The notes: a model not told the origin generated them from the letters alone. A stretch of DNA of 25,891 nucleotides from Myxococcales bacterium (GCA_007131745.1 SLPX01000191.1:1-25891), one strand, 5' to 3'. Positions 16,845-24,822 are shown, counted from the stretch's first letter. Numbers and translations are program-made.

Positions 16845-17102
16845 CTACTCCAAGGGTTCAATCTTCTTGGGAGGATGCCCGGCCTGAATCAGATTCCAGT
16901 TCTCCAGCAGTTCATCTTGATGAAGTTCAAACCATTCCAAAACATGCCGGAGAGATCTTCGCGGAAATTGTCCGCTTACAACACCAGAACTAATCTCCAC
17001 TGTGATCTGGTATTCACCGTAAACCGCATGAAAATGCGGCGGCGGATGCTCTCTAGGAAAAATACCTATCACAATCCCAAGAAATCTTGACAGTTCCGGC
17101 AT
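16845..17102 (-). CDS. DUF4160 protein (partner of DUF2442)
   Basis: The protein has 85 residues with the family's diagnostic N-terminus: MPELSRFLGIVIGIFPREHP, then PPHFHAVYGEY. The conserved H-x-P-P-H-F-H cluster (19-25) is intact, and LEWFELHQDELLENWNLIQAG matches the usual C-terminal helix. It is the upstream gene of a two-gene operon with DUF2442. Toxin or antitoxin assignment is not established from sequence. No strong ribosome-binding site is seen before the ATG at 17102, which is kept because the family begins exactly here. Confidence 0.88.
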   Translation of the reverse strand: MPELSRFLGIVIGIFPREHPPPHFHAVYGEYQITVEISSGVVSGQFPRRSLRHVLEWFELHQDELLENWNLIQAGHPPKKIEPLE

Positions 17103-17147
17103 AATAGAAATTTACCGCGAATCTATGTATTCTTCAATAGCGCAAAA

Positions 17148-17181
17148 AATAGAGTAACCCGGCCGCGGGCCGGCGGCCCGC
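17148..17181 (-). terminator. Possible Rho-independent terminator after the lipoprotein gene
   Basis: A perfect 7-bp stem with a 3-base loop, GCGGGCC-GGC-GGCCCGC (17165-17181), lies 60 bases after the lipoprotein stop on the minus strand. A run of six T follows about ten bases later (17153-17148). The gap between stem and T run makes this only a fair candidate. Confidence 0.4.
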
Positions 17182-17240
17182 TATCATTCTATTCTTACTG
17201 TTTTGCGGGTTGCGTAGTATCAGGTGTTTGACCACCGCAC

Positions 17241-17840
17241 CTACTCAGCGGCGACCGGGTCCAGTGACTTGGCGATCTTGGCACAGTTCTCCGCCTGTTC
17301 CGCGGGTCCCCAGCACCTGAGATAGCTGTTCTTGTTGAAGACCACGGTCCAGGTCATGGAGTCGCTCTCACGGCCGGCCACGTACTTCACCCGACCGTCG
17401 CCCAGGTCTTTCTTGTCTTTGACTTCGCCGTTGCCGATCAGAATCCCAATCAGCTTGTCGCCTTGTTTCAAAGTTGTGGCGCCGCTCCCGCCGTCCGGAA
17501 GGCTCTCCCAGTTTATGTACAGGTTCTTCATGCCGTCTTCGGTGAGGGCCAGCTTGTAGTTTCCGTTCTTCTCCGTAGCCGGCTGGGTCTCCTCGTAGCC
17601 CTTGGGCAGCATGATGTTGCCGAGGCCTTCGACCTTTACCTCTTCGAGTACCACCGTACCCACCGGCGGCTTGTCGCTTTTAACTTCCTCCGCAGCGGCG
17701 CTCTCATCACCCTCCTTGGCCTCTTCGCCCTTGGCCTTCTCTGCCTTTTCGCCTTCACCCGCCTTCTCCTTGCAGGCTGCAACCGTCAGAACCAGGGAAA
17801 CGGCCACTAAAATGCTCATGGTCAGCTTGATAATCTTCAT
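17241..17840 (-). CDS. Small lipoprotein with Lys/Glu/Ala-rich linker, unknown function
   Basis: The protein has 199 residues from ATG 17840, preceded by AAGGAG eight bases upstream; a longer frame to 17888 lacks a ribosome-binding site. The signal is MKIIKLTMSILVAVSLVLTV followed by AAC, with lipid Cys 23. The linker after it (about 24-57) is almost only K, E, G, A and D. The folded part (58-199) contains EGLGNIMLPKGYEE, NYKLALTEDGMKNLYINWE, GRVKYVAGRES, and MTWTVVFNKNSYLRCW with a final Cys pair region (RCWGPAEQAENCAKIAKSL). It is probably periplasmic and bound to a membrane. I do not recognise the domain. It stands alone. Confidence 0.8.
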   Translation of the reverse strand: MKIIKLTMSILVAVSLVLTVAACKEKAGEGEKAEKAKGEEAKEGDESAAAEEVKSDKPPVGTVVLEEVKVEGLGNIMLPKGYEETQPATEKNGNYKLALTEDGMKNLYINWESLPDGGSGATTLKQGDKLIGILIGNGEVKDKKDLGDGRVKYVAGRESDSMTWTVVFNKNSYLRCWGPAEQAENCAKIAKSLDPVAAE

Positions 17841-18034
17841 CGGGATTCTCCTTCCTGAGTGTCGGTACAAAAGCTCTTTCGAGCCCATTTAAATATGGTG
17901 CGGCAAAATATCACGGATCCGTATGCTTTTGTTGGGAAAAAGCAGAGAACCGAGGATATGGAGAAGCAAAATGGTCCGGCAGTATCAATGTTTACAAACC
18001 CCGGCAGTTACCACAAATTGTAAATGCGCTGTAA

Positions 18035-18217
18035 TCGCAGTAGTTTGGGGGGCGCGTTCGATGACCAAATCGACTTCCGCACCGTCTCGATCCCTGAAGT
18101 GATAGAACGGGAGGACTTTCTTGCAAGTGCCCTGGGGTAACCGCCGTTCGTGACACGTTCAGCCAAATCCTCCATGAGCCTGTCGGTCCGGCCGAAGCGG
18201 TCTTCGGCAGATTGCAA
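18035..18217 (-). pseudogene. Remnant of a DUF4143 AAA ATPase, internally deleted and frameshifted
   Basis: In one minus frame 18217-18118 reads LAERVTNGGYPRALARKSS, matching the mid-region G-G-Y-P-E-A-L of DUF4143 ATPases. In another minus frame 18116-18048 reads LPFYHFRDRDGAEVDLVIER, matching their C-terminal nuclease-like motif. The roughly 150 residues normally between the two are missing and the frames do not join. The Walker region is absent. A complete relative stands at 23464-24804 in the same window. Confidence 0.7.
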
Positions 18218-18300
18218 GTTTATGGCTCGGCTGTTTGCAAGTTTCTAGCTCGGCTATTTGAAGGTTCTTAGCTCGGCTGTTTGCAAGCTTCTAGCCAGGG
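18212..18300 (+). repeat. 23-bp tandem repeat, about 3.9 copies
   Basis: Units start at 18212, 18235, 18258 and 18281 (the last partial), each beginning TTGMARGTT or a close variant and ending near GCTCGGCTGT. They differ by one to four bases. The array lies exactly between the ATPase remnant and the PIN remnant. There are no spacers, so it is not CRISPR. Confidence 0.8.
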
Positions 18301-18301
18301 G

Positions 18302-18427
18302 GTAATCAGTGTCCAGGTGTTGCAGGAGTTTTATGTTAACACTACCGGAAAAATACCTCGGCCGTTGTCGCCGGCTCGCGCCCGCGGGCTGATTGAAGCC
18401 TACATGAGTTCAGATTCTTCTGAGTGA
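18302..18427 (+). pseudogene. Fragment of a PIN-domain toxin
   Basis: The frame reads VISVQVLQEFYVNTTGKIPR, then PLSPARARGLIEAYMSS, then a TGA at 18425-18427. The V-I-S-x-Q-V-L-Q-E-F-Y-V-N motif is typical of the central part of VapC-like PIN-domain proteins. The N-terminal part with the first catalytic Asp is replaced by the tandem repeat, and the C-terminal part is gone. Confidence 0.65.
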
Positions 18428-18584
18428 AGACATGAATTCCGGTCAGGTTATTGATGGAATATTGATCCGGAATCCATTTGTAACATCTTGACAACTTCCG
18501 GCGATCAACCCGCCTCCGCTACAGCAAGAATTATTACCATTGAATTGTAAAACAGTTGTAATTACCTGGAGTTAGGCGGTGAAA

Positions 18585-18615
18585 AAAAGCTTAATTGTTA
18601 GTGTCTGACACCTTT
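18585..18615 (-). repeat. Dispersed 31-bp repeat with GTGTCTGACAC palindrome, copy 3
   Basis: This is the reverse complement of 1191-1221 with one mismatch, in opposite orientation. It directly abuts the transposase remnant that begins at about 18614. No gene is seen in 18428-18584. Confidence 0.7.
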
Positions 18616-18826
18616 TGTTGGACAAGGTTACGAAACGGCCAAATCCCGGCACATTTTCCGTGATCTCGTCGATTCCACGGCTATTGTTGATATTGATGAA
18701 GAAAACATCACCGTGCGTTTTCAAAAGCGAGCGCATAATCCTCAACTCATCGGTGCCGGGTTCAACAAAGTGGATCGTAAAATTCCCTGGCTTGGACAGA
18801 AACGTCTCCGGCTGCTTTTCGGGTAG
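18614..18826 (+). pseudogene. C-terminal remnant of a DDE-type transposase
   Basis: The frame FVGQGYETAKSRHIFRDLVD, STAIVDIDEENITVRF, KRAHNPQLIGAGF, IPWLGQKRLRLLFG ends at TAG 18824-18826. The R-A-H-N-P-x-L-I-x-A-G-F and I-P-W-x-x-x-K-x-L-R-x-x-F-G ending is one I recall from the C-termini of some long IS4-like transposases. It begins at the edge of the GTGTCTGACAC repeat and has no start or catalytic core. Nothing convincing is seen from 18827 to the intron. Confidence 0.55.
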
Positions 18827-19656
18827 TTGACAGCCGTGGTATCTAATTACCCCTTAACATTCCTGCCATTCCGGTGCTGATTTATCTGTAATGTTAGTTC
18901 GTTTCGGGACCATGGGAATCCAGGCTATCGCGCTGGGCAAAGCGATGGAAAGGAGGAACGGAACATGAGCGAGTGAAACCTTTTCAAAAGAGACCCAACT
19001 GGTGAAAGTCCAGTCCGGTCAAAGCCGTAGCGGGCAGGCCGGTAGCGAGTCTTGCCATTTACCGGGCGACCGGTAGGTGGAAGCGTAGACAGCGAGAAAG
19101 CGGGCCGTGAGGATCCAGCTCCGAAATCGTTCGGTGTTGCGGTGCCGACGTTGTTAGCCTGACGGAAGGCAGAACCTAGAGTGACCGTTAGAGCGAGGTC
19201 GCTGGACAGGGCCGCCGGAGTCCTTAGCCCGGGGCACGTTTTCAAAGTGGTCTCCATCGAACCCAGGAGGGCTCTCTGTCTCCTCCCGCTAAAAGAAATG
19301 GGGATGGTCTCCCCAAATGGAATATACGGCCAGGCCCGGAGGAATGCTTTGGATGCGCAACCTTCGGGAGCGAAAGAGCGTCCAGCGGAAAGAGGTACCG
19401 GACGACCAAGGGAGACCGGAGGCGTCCGGGAAGGGCAGGGAGCAATCTTATGAGTCCATAGTACCTGTGAAGGTGGGGAACCGCAGGGCTCCGGAGAGAA
19501 AGAGATAACGATTATGGAGAACCTAAACGGGCACGAAGCTGGAAACGGCGGAAACAGCCAAGGGGATACCTGTAGATAGTATCGAATCTCAATGGGCGGC
19601 CACGGGACCCACTGGAGGGAAGGGGCGAACAGGCAGGCGAATCGGGAGACGGAAAC

Positions 19657-21000
19657 ATGGCGACACACAGAAGGCGAAATAAAACCATGTCAACAAAACT
19701 CGACCGAATAGCTGAGCTGGCCAGGGAAGATCGGCAAAAGCGGTTCTTTTCGATTGCTCATCTAATCACGGAAGAGGCACTGCACCGTGCGTTCAAGAGT
19801 CTCAGGAAGGATGCAGGTGCAGGAGTTGACGGCATCACTTATCGGGAATACGAAGGAAATCTCACGGAAAATATTCAACTGCTGCATGAACGATTAAGGG
19901 AAAAGCGATACCGAGCCCAACCCCTACGCAGAACATACATACCCAAAGAAGGGGGCAAGAGAAGGCCGATTTCGATTCCAGTGCTGGAAGATAAGATCGT
20001 CCAGAAAGCAATGGTAACGCTCCTTAATGCGATCTATGAGCAGGATTTTCTGGAGTGCTCGTACGGTTTCCGGCAAGGGCGCAGTCAACACGATGCCCTG
20101 GATCGAATAGCGGAAGTCATCTGCCGCCGGGGCGTGACCCATGTGCTGGAGGTGGATATCACCGGATATTTCGATGCCATCGTGAGAGAACAGCTCATGG
20201 AGATGATCGAAAAGAGGGTAACAGACGGAAGCATCCTGCGGTTGATAAGAAAGTGGATCAACGTCGGCATTGTAGACGGGAACGAGTTTCTCCAACCGGA
20301 AACGGGGACTGGGCAAGGGCAGGTCATCAGCCCGCTGTTGTCCAACATCTATCTCCACTATGCACTGGATGTATGGTTTGAGGAGACGGTAAAACCCCGG
20401 CTGGACGGGGAAACGTTCCTGGTGCGGTGGGCCGACGATTTCATAATCTGCTTTCAGAACCAAAGAGATGCAGAGAGAGTCCAGGCGGTGCTGCCCAAGC
20501 GATTGGGCAGGTTCGGGCTTACGATCCATCCTGAAAAGACCCGGCTTATTGAGTTTGGCCGAAAGGCTTTACAAAAAGCGTCGGGTCCAGAGGGACGGAA
20601 ACCCGATACCTTCGATTTCTTGGGTTTTACGCACGTAGGTGCCTGGAGCCGTAAGGGCCGCTTCACAATACATCTTCGCACAATGCGTAAGCGCTTGCGA
20701 AGAAGTTTGCGTTCAATCTCAGACTGGTGTCGCAAGCATCGACATCTCCCAGTGGAGAAGCAACGTGAAGCGATCAATATGCGGCTCCGGGGCCACTACC
20801 AATATTATGGGCGACCGACAAACTACCGAAGCCTGTGGCGCTTCCATCGGTGCGTTCGCCGTATCTGGAAGAAGTGGCTGAACCGCCGGACGAGGGGCAA
20901 AACTATCAACTGGACGGTTTTTGCTCAAATATGCACTCGATATCCGCTGTTACCTCCTCGCATTATGCGGTCCTGGTCATTTTCGGGGAGTCATGCCTGA
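19657..21000 (+). CDS. ltrA: Group II intron reverse transcriptase/maturase
   Basis: The protein has 447 residues. The ATG at 19657 has GGGAG eight bases upstream. Reverse transcriptase blocks are in order: KDAGAGVDGITYREYE (51-66), PKEGGKRRPISIPVLEDKIV (96-115), SYGFRQGRSQHDAL (135-148), LEVDITGYFD (164-173, first catalytic Asp), GTGQGQVISPLLSNIYLHY (217-235), and RWADDFIICF (257-266), where W replaces the usual Y or F of the Y-A-D-D box. A maturase region follows (LRGHYQYYGRPTNYRSLWRF). There is no HNH endonuclease domain at the end, so insertion would not use second-strand cleavage by its own nuclease. It splices and mobilises the surrounding intron RNA. It appears intact. Confidence 0.93.
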   Translation: MATHRRRNKTMSTKLDRIAELAREDRQKRFFSIAHLITEEALHRAFKSLRKDAGAGVDGITYREYEGNLTENIQLLHERLREKRYRAQPLRRTYIPKEGGKRRPISIPVLEDKIVQKAMVTLLNAIYEQDFLECSYGFRQGRSQHDALDRIAEVICRRGVTHVLEVDITGYFDAIVREQLMEMIEKRVTDGSILRLIRKWINVGIVDGNEFLQPETGTGQGQVISPLLSNIYLHYALDVWFEETVKPRLDGETFLVRWADDFIICFQNQRDAERVQAVLPKRLGRFGLTIHPEKTRLIEFGRKALQKASGPEGRKPDTFDFLGFTHVGAWSRKGRFTIHLRTMRKRLRRSLRSISDWCRKHRHLPVEKQREAINMRLRGHYQYYGRPTNYRSLWRFHRCVRRIWKKWLNRRTRGKTINWTVFAQICTRYPLLPPRIMRSWSFSGSHA

Positions 21001-21036
21001 GGAACCCGCTGCGGTAGTTCCGCACGGCGGTGTTCT
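20999..21036 (+). ncRNA. Group II intron domain V hairpin
   Basis: The stem GAGGAACCCGC pairs with GGCGGTGTTCT, and an inner TGCGG pairs with CCGCA around a TAGTT loop. The layout matches the catalytic domain V of the intron class with GAGGAACCCG starts. It overlaps the maturase stop codon (20998-21000). Confidence 0.7.
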
Positions 21037-21087
21037 GTGAGGGGGGAGGCCCGACGACATGGTGTCGTCGGGCTCTCCTCTACTCGG

Positions 21088-21843
21088 AGGGACCACGCCG
21101 GGGCGCTGCTTCACCCGGTGTCCCGCTATGTAGACTTCTTGAAACAGCTCAAGGATCCCCAATTGGTGCATGTCGTAACGTGCGCCGGGCCTGATACCGC
21201 GGGCGAGGCAACGATCTCACGCGACGAAGAAGACCGGCCTTTTGTTGAAAATTCGTGTGCGTTTGGGGAGATGCAGGGCGCTCAGCCGAGCTTTCGATTG
21301 CAAAGTTTGGCCGAGGTGTTTACTCCTCGGGACTTCTACGACACCGATGACGGTCACTCCATCTGTAGAGGATGCAGCGCAGTGCGAACAACCGCGTACC
21401 GGATCCTTGAAGAGTCTACCAATACCTGTCTGCCCGGTGTGCCCAAGGGATGTTCGAACGTGGGAATCGAGTGGGGGGAGAGTGGACTGCCGGCTTGCGA
21501 GGCCAACGAAAAGTGTGTGCCGAGCTGTTGGGTCGTCGATGTATTTCATCGAAGCACGCCCGAGGAGAGCCGGAGGCCGGTTCCGCCCTGTGTCGAGATC
21601 ATGCCGGACGGAACGAGGCAGGTTGGAAACACCGACCGCACCGTGGCGTACGCAGAGGGGCATCCCGAACTGCGGGATGAGAACCTTCCTGTGGAGGCAT
21701 GTTGGTATCTTAGGCTGAATAAAAGATGCTCTAAGTCGAACAGAGCGGCGATCACGATTGCAAGGCGTGAGGATCCGCCGACCGTGACGTTTTCGGAAGT
21801 GGAGTGTATCGAGGCTGAAGAGGACGAACTCGAGTGCAACTAA
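21088..21843 (+). pseudogene. 3' part of a Cys-rich, possibly VWA-type surface protein gene, headless after the intron
   Basis: From about 21091 the frame reads RRDHAGALLHPVSRYVDFLK, QLKDPQLVHVVTCAGP and then about 220 residues with many Cys (SICRGCSAV, CLPGVPKGC, CEANEKCVPSCW, CWYLRLNKRC, VECIEAEEDELECN). The V-x-x-Y-V-D-F-L-x-x-L-K motif and the Cys pattern recall the second half of von Willebrand A-type lipoproteins in Myxococcota-like bacteria. The frame remains open upstream (ATG 21037), but those bases are intron domain VI. No N-terminal exon is found before the intron, where a transposase remnant lies instead. The gene therefore seems to have lost its 5' half, not merely been interrupted. 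Confidence 0.55.
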
Positions 21844-21865
21844 ACACCATCACATTGACTTCCGA

Positions 21866-22320
21866 TCAGCGGAATCGCACGACATGTGCTTCAATGAGTT
21901 GCGGCCGTCTTTGGAAATCGCTAAATGTTTTGCGCAACGCCCCATCTCGTTCTTCGGTGGTGGCATAAAACCGATTGTGTGTGGTCCTCTTTCGCGTCTC
22001 CTTCCAGACCGGCTCCATCGGATTGAATTCGGGGGAATACGCGGGTAGTCGGTACAATTCGATCTTTCTGCTGTTTTTCTTCAACCACTCCTTGCCAGCC
22101 TCGGAAAGCCAATGGTACGGCGCATTGTCGATGATCAAAAAGACCTTGCGCTGGGCGAATCGTCGGACAAGGCTCTTGAGAAAACCCCAGAATGTTTCAC
22201 CGTTGAAGACATCGGCGAACTGGTACGCGAAACCCGCCCGGTCGAGGCTGACCGCTCCAAAAATGTGCGCTGTCTTCCGTGGAGGTAAGGAGAGGGAGAC
22301 AAAGAATGGGAGCTTTACCG
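21866..22320 (-). pseudogene. IS630-type transposase, C-terminal half only
   Basis: The frame contains KTAHIFGAVSLDRAGFAYQF, then VFLIIDNAPYHWLSEAGKEW, then LYRLPAYSPEFNPMEPVWKE and a basic tail. The D-N-A-x-x-H and P-x-Y-S-P-E-x-N-P-x-E-x-x-W motifs carry the second Asp and the Glu of the DDE triad in IS630/Tc1-like transposases. The N-terminal helix-turn-helix domain and the first Asp are missing: upstream DNA switches to an unrelated toxin-antitoxin locus at about 22330. It is inactive on its own. No terminal inverted repeats were recognised. Confidence 0.8.
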
Positions 22321-22421
22321 GGGGAACTTTATTGCAATCATGTGAATATTCCAGCAAACTCAAAACAAGAACTCTTGAGCATCATTAGTATGCAAAATGA
22401 GACTTGAAAGAGAGTTTGCCA

Positions 22422-22679
22422 ATGGAAACAAGAAGAGTGTGTTTTGATATATCCCTTGGTGCTTTTTCGGCATTGCGAAAAACTCCTGATGAGTTTGCCG
22501 GGGATTTGAGGATCGCTGCGGCGGTGAAATGGTATGAAATGGGTTTGGTTTCCCAGGAGAATGCTGCGGAAATAGCGGGGTTGTGCCGCGAGGATTTTTT
22601 GATGAGCTTGTCCCGGTTCAATGTATCGCCGTTTCAATATCATGCAACCGAGGTTCTGCGGGAAGCCGGCTATGAGTAA
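22422..22679 (+). CDS. UPF0175-family antitoxin
   Basis: The protein has 85 residues. The pattern DLRIAAAVKWYEMGLVSQEN, then AAEIAGLCREDFLMSLSRFN, then SPFQYHATEVLREAG is typical of UPF0175 proteins, which are small helix-turn-helix-like antitoxins. ATG 22422 has AAAGAGAG eight bases upstream; an in-frame TTG at 22404 is less likely. The stop overlaps the start of the DUF3368 gene by eight bases, the usual arrangement for this pair. It probably represses its own promoter and neutralises the downstream toxin, by analogy. Confidence 0.85.
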   Translation: METRRVCFDISLGAFSALRKTPDEFAGDLRIAAAVKWYEMGLVSQENAAEIAGLCREDFLMSLSRFNVSPFQYHATEVLREAGYE

Positions 22680-23172
22680 TATTTTTATTCTTAACGCATC
22701 ACCAATTATATTGCTCGGAAAGGCAGGGCTTTTGAAAACCATCTCTCCGTTGGCTGATAAGTGGATAGTGCCGGAAAAAGTGGTTGCCGAAGTGGAGGTC
22801 AAAAGATCAGTTGCTCCATATCTAGCGGAGTTGTCGGTATCTTCGAGAGTATTCAACAAATCAACTAAACAGACTCATCCCTCCATTGCATCATGGAATC
22901 TGGGGCCGGGAGAAAGTGAAGTGCTGACACTGGGAATGCAAACAACCGGGGCCTCTGTGGTTTTGGATGACTTATTGGCACGAAAGTGTGCATTGCTTTT
23001 CGATATACCCTTGATCGGCTCCATAGGGTTGCTGGTCAAGGCCAAACGAACCGGCCACATAAAGCTTGTAAGGCCGGAAATTGAGAAGCTGGTCAACGCG
23101 GGAATGCGCATCGATACGGATTTGCTTCATGATATTTACTTAAAAATCGGCGAAAACAACGATGAAAGCTGA
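22672..23172 (+). CDS. DUF3368 PIN-like toxin
   Basis: The protein has 166 residues. DUF3368 is a PIN-like family, presumed ribonuclease toxin, paired with UPF0175. Visible marks are FILNASPIILLGKAGLLKTI (5-24), VPEKVVAEVE (33-42), LGPGESEVLTLG (77-88) with the conserved Glu, VVLDDLLARKCA (96-107) with the conserved Asp pair, and IGLLVKAKRTGHI (118-130). The ATG at 22672 lies inside the antitoxin's last codons, so translation is coupled. A longer frame from 22621 would overlap the antitoxin and lacks family match. Length and motifs look intact. Confidence 0.87.
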   Translation: MSNIFILNASPIILLGKAGLLKTISPLADKWIVPEKVVAEVEVKRSVAPYLAELSVSSRVFNKSTKQTHPSIASWNLGPGESEVLTLGMQTTGASVVLDDLLARKCALLFDIPLIGSIGLLVKAKRTGHIKLVRPEIEKLVNAGMRIDTDLLHDIYLKIGENNDES

Positions 23173-23285
23173 TTTTACGAAAACACCATCTCGGTTTTGA
23201 AGTACATGGAATCGGAGGGAACAACACGGCTCACCGGCGCGCGATAGCACGTCCTGGTGGCAGCCGCTTGCTCGCCTTTATCTCT

Positions 23286-23313
23286 TTCGCACTCGCGACT
23301 TCGCACTCGCGAC
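23286..23313 (+). repeat. 14-bp perfect tandem duplication
   Basis: TTCGCACTCGCGAC occurs twice in a row in the 290-base spacer between the toxin and the ATPase genes. The rest of this spacer holds only the promoter candidate at 23358-23385. Confidence 0.7.
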
Positions 23314-23357
23314 TCAGTTAACACCCCTTTAGCCGATAACCATCCGAACTTCTGCTC

Positions 23358-23385
23358 TTGACAGAAGAAAACCGTGATATATTCT
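23358..23385 (+). promoter_or_regulatory. Candidate sigma-70-type promoter of the ATPase gene
   Basis: TTGACA (23358-23363) and TATTCT (23380-23385) are 16 bases apart, and the stretch around the second box is AT-rich. It lies 79 bases before the ATG at 23464. Confidence 0.45.
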
Positions 23386-23463
23386 AGTATAAACAGAAAC
23401 GAGTAGGGTTAAAATCTGTTGTAAATGGTAAATGAACTGGAATTGTAAAACCGGAGCTACGAA

Positions 23464-24804
23464 ATGGAGGAATTCGTTGTTAGAGTTCTTGTAGCCGACA
23501 ATCCTTGGCTGGAAAGCTTAGCCGGTGGGACAGTCGGCACAGGAGAGAGGGGTGATATAAGTGATTGGTATAATAAGTTTGTGCCGGAAAAATACCTGGA
23601 AAGAACCATCCGGCTTGAACCTAACCACCGCGCAAGCCTCGTCGTCGGTCCAAGACAAGTTGGAAAATCTACGCTTATCTGGAAGTACTTCTCCCAAGAG
23701 GGTAAGCCTGTTTTGTTCCTCAACTGCGAAGAGCCTGCTTTACGACAATGGCTGACATCGCCGGCCTTGGTTTGGGATGGACTCTCAAGACTTGTTGATC
23801 CACCTGTTCCGCTGTTTTTTGAAGAAGTTCAACAATTACCGGAAGCAGGACTTTTTTTGAAGGGGCTTGTGGACAAACGCATCGGAGTGCCCATTATTGC
23901 AACAGGGAGTTCATCTTTTGACCTGGAATCAAAAACAAGAGAATCTCTTGCCGGGAGAGCTGTAAGGTACTTGATGCTCCCCCTGTCTTTGCAGGAAGCG
24001 GTAAAAAAAGGACAAGACGCGAGGGTCATGCAAGAGAGGCATTACAGTACCAGGATGCAGGAAATGATTTGTTATGGAGGTTATCCGCCGGTTCTGCTTT
24101 CAAAGAATCCTCAAAATGAACTTGCAGGGCTTGTTGAATCTTTCATTATCCGCGATGCATCTGATCGTTTTCGAATCAGATACCCCGCAGCCTTTAGAAA
24201 GTTAATGGAATTGTCCGCCGGTCAAATAGGAAATCTCTGTAATTATTCGGAATGGGCGGCGCTTACAGGAATCAGCAATGACACTGTCTCGGAATATATA
24301 AACCTCCTGGAAGAGACCCATGTCATTAAACTTTTAAGACCATTCATTGGCGGAAAAAGAGCTGAACTGACCAACGCTCCGAAAGTTTATTTCATTGACA
24401 ATGGTATCCGGAACGTTGTTTTCGGTGGGTTCGGGTCCGTGGAAAATCGACCTGACAAAGGGGCATTATGGGAAAACTTCGCTTTTTCTGAAATATACAA
24501 GGTCATAAACCCACTGTTGGACACTATCCACTATTGGAGGAGTAAGGGGGGGGCCGAGGTGGATTTTGTTATTAAAAGCCGGGGTCGAATCGCCGCCTGT
24601 GAAATAAAGTCAGGAGATCCCAGGGGCAAGTTGTCCCGTGCTTCCAAAAGCTTTATCGAGGCATATCAGCCTTCACTGTTTTTAACGGCAAGCAAGGACA
24701 TACATCCTTCCTTTTCGTTGGGTGCGACCCAAGTGCGCTTCATCCGGTTGTTTGAGTTGGCCCAAGTGGTAAAAGAATGGCTGAATAAGGGAATGGCTGA
24801 ATAA
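23464..24804 (+). CDS. AAA ATPase with DUF4143 domain
   Basis: The protein has 446 residues, the usual length. The order is: Walker A GPRQVGKST (62-70), a Walker B-like PLFFEEVQQL (116-125) where E replaces the usual D of D-E-V-Q, the sensor ATGSSSFDLESKTRESLAGR (146-165), GGYPPVLL, and a winged-helix-like DUF4143 region (FRKLMELSAGQIGNLCNYSE to KVYFIDNGIRNVV). The C-terminal nuclease-like motif is IHYWRSKGGAEVDFVI, then ACEIKSG. ATG 23464 has GGAG nine bases upstream. These ATPases are widespread in archaea and bacteria, often multi-copy, and without proven function; DNA-binding or toxin-antitoxin-like roles have been suggested. It stands alone. A decayed relative is at 18035-18217. Confidence 0.9.
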   Translation: MEEFVVRVLVADNPWLESLAGGTVGTGERGDISDWYNKFVPEKYLERTIRLEPNHRASLVVGPRQVGKSTLIWKYFSQEGKPVLFLNCEEPALRQWLTSPALVWDGLSRLVDPPVPLFFEEVQQLPEAGLFLKGLVDKRIGVPIIATGSSSFDLESKTRESLAGRAVRYLMLPLSLQEAVKKGQDARVMQERHYSTRMQEMICYGGYPPVLLSKNPQNELAGLVESFIIRDASDRFRIRYPAAFRKLMELSAGQIGNLCNYSEWAALTGISNDTVSEYINLLEETHVIKLLRPFIGGKRAELTNAPKVYFIDNGIRNVVFGGFGSVENRPDKGALWENFAFSEIYKVINPLLDTIHYWRSKGGAEVDFVIKSRGRIAACEIKSGDPRGKLSRASKSFIEAYQPSLFLTASKDIHPSFSLGATQVRFIRLFELAQVVKEWLNKGMAE

Positions 24805-24822
24805 CTGAGTGTTCTCTTGGTG

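Larger units (their letters stand above)
18973..21087 (+). ncRNA. Group II intron (boundaries approximate)
   Basis: The leader from about 18973 to 19656 holds conserved-looking structured-RNA blocks (GACCCAACTGGTGAAAGTCC, GCCGTAGCGGGCAGGCCGGT, GGAATATACGGCCAGGCCCG) typical of bacterial group II introns. It encodes a maturase within domain IV. After the maturase stop come a domain V hairpin (20999-21036) and a domain VI hairpin with a perfect 10-bp stem (21050-21059 with 21063-21072). The 5' end is placed at GTGAAACC by guesswork from the GUG consensus, and the 3' end near CTACTCGG. The element is self-splicing and retromobile by family knowledge. Confidence 0.8.

Noticed and set aside
18212..18300. 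Short repeats as a possible CRISPR array
   Set aside because: The units are directly adjacent with no unique spacers, and no cas gene is in the window.
18925..19668. 247-residue minus-strand open frame
   Set aside because: It is antisense to the structured 5' RNA of the group II intron, which often leaves spurious open frames.
22338..22859. 173-residue minus-strand open frame
   Set aside because: It is antisense to the overlapping UPF0175 and DUF3368 genes, both of which match known families.
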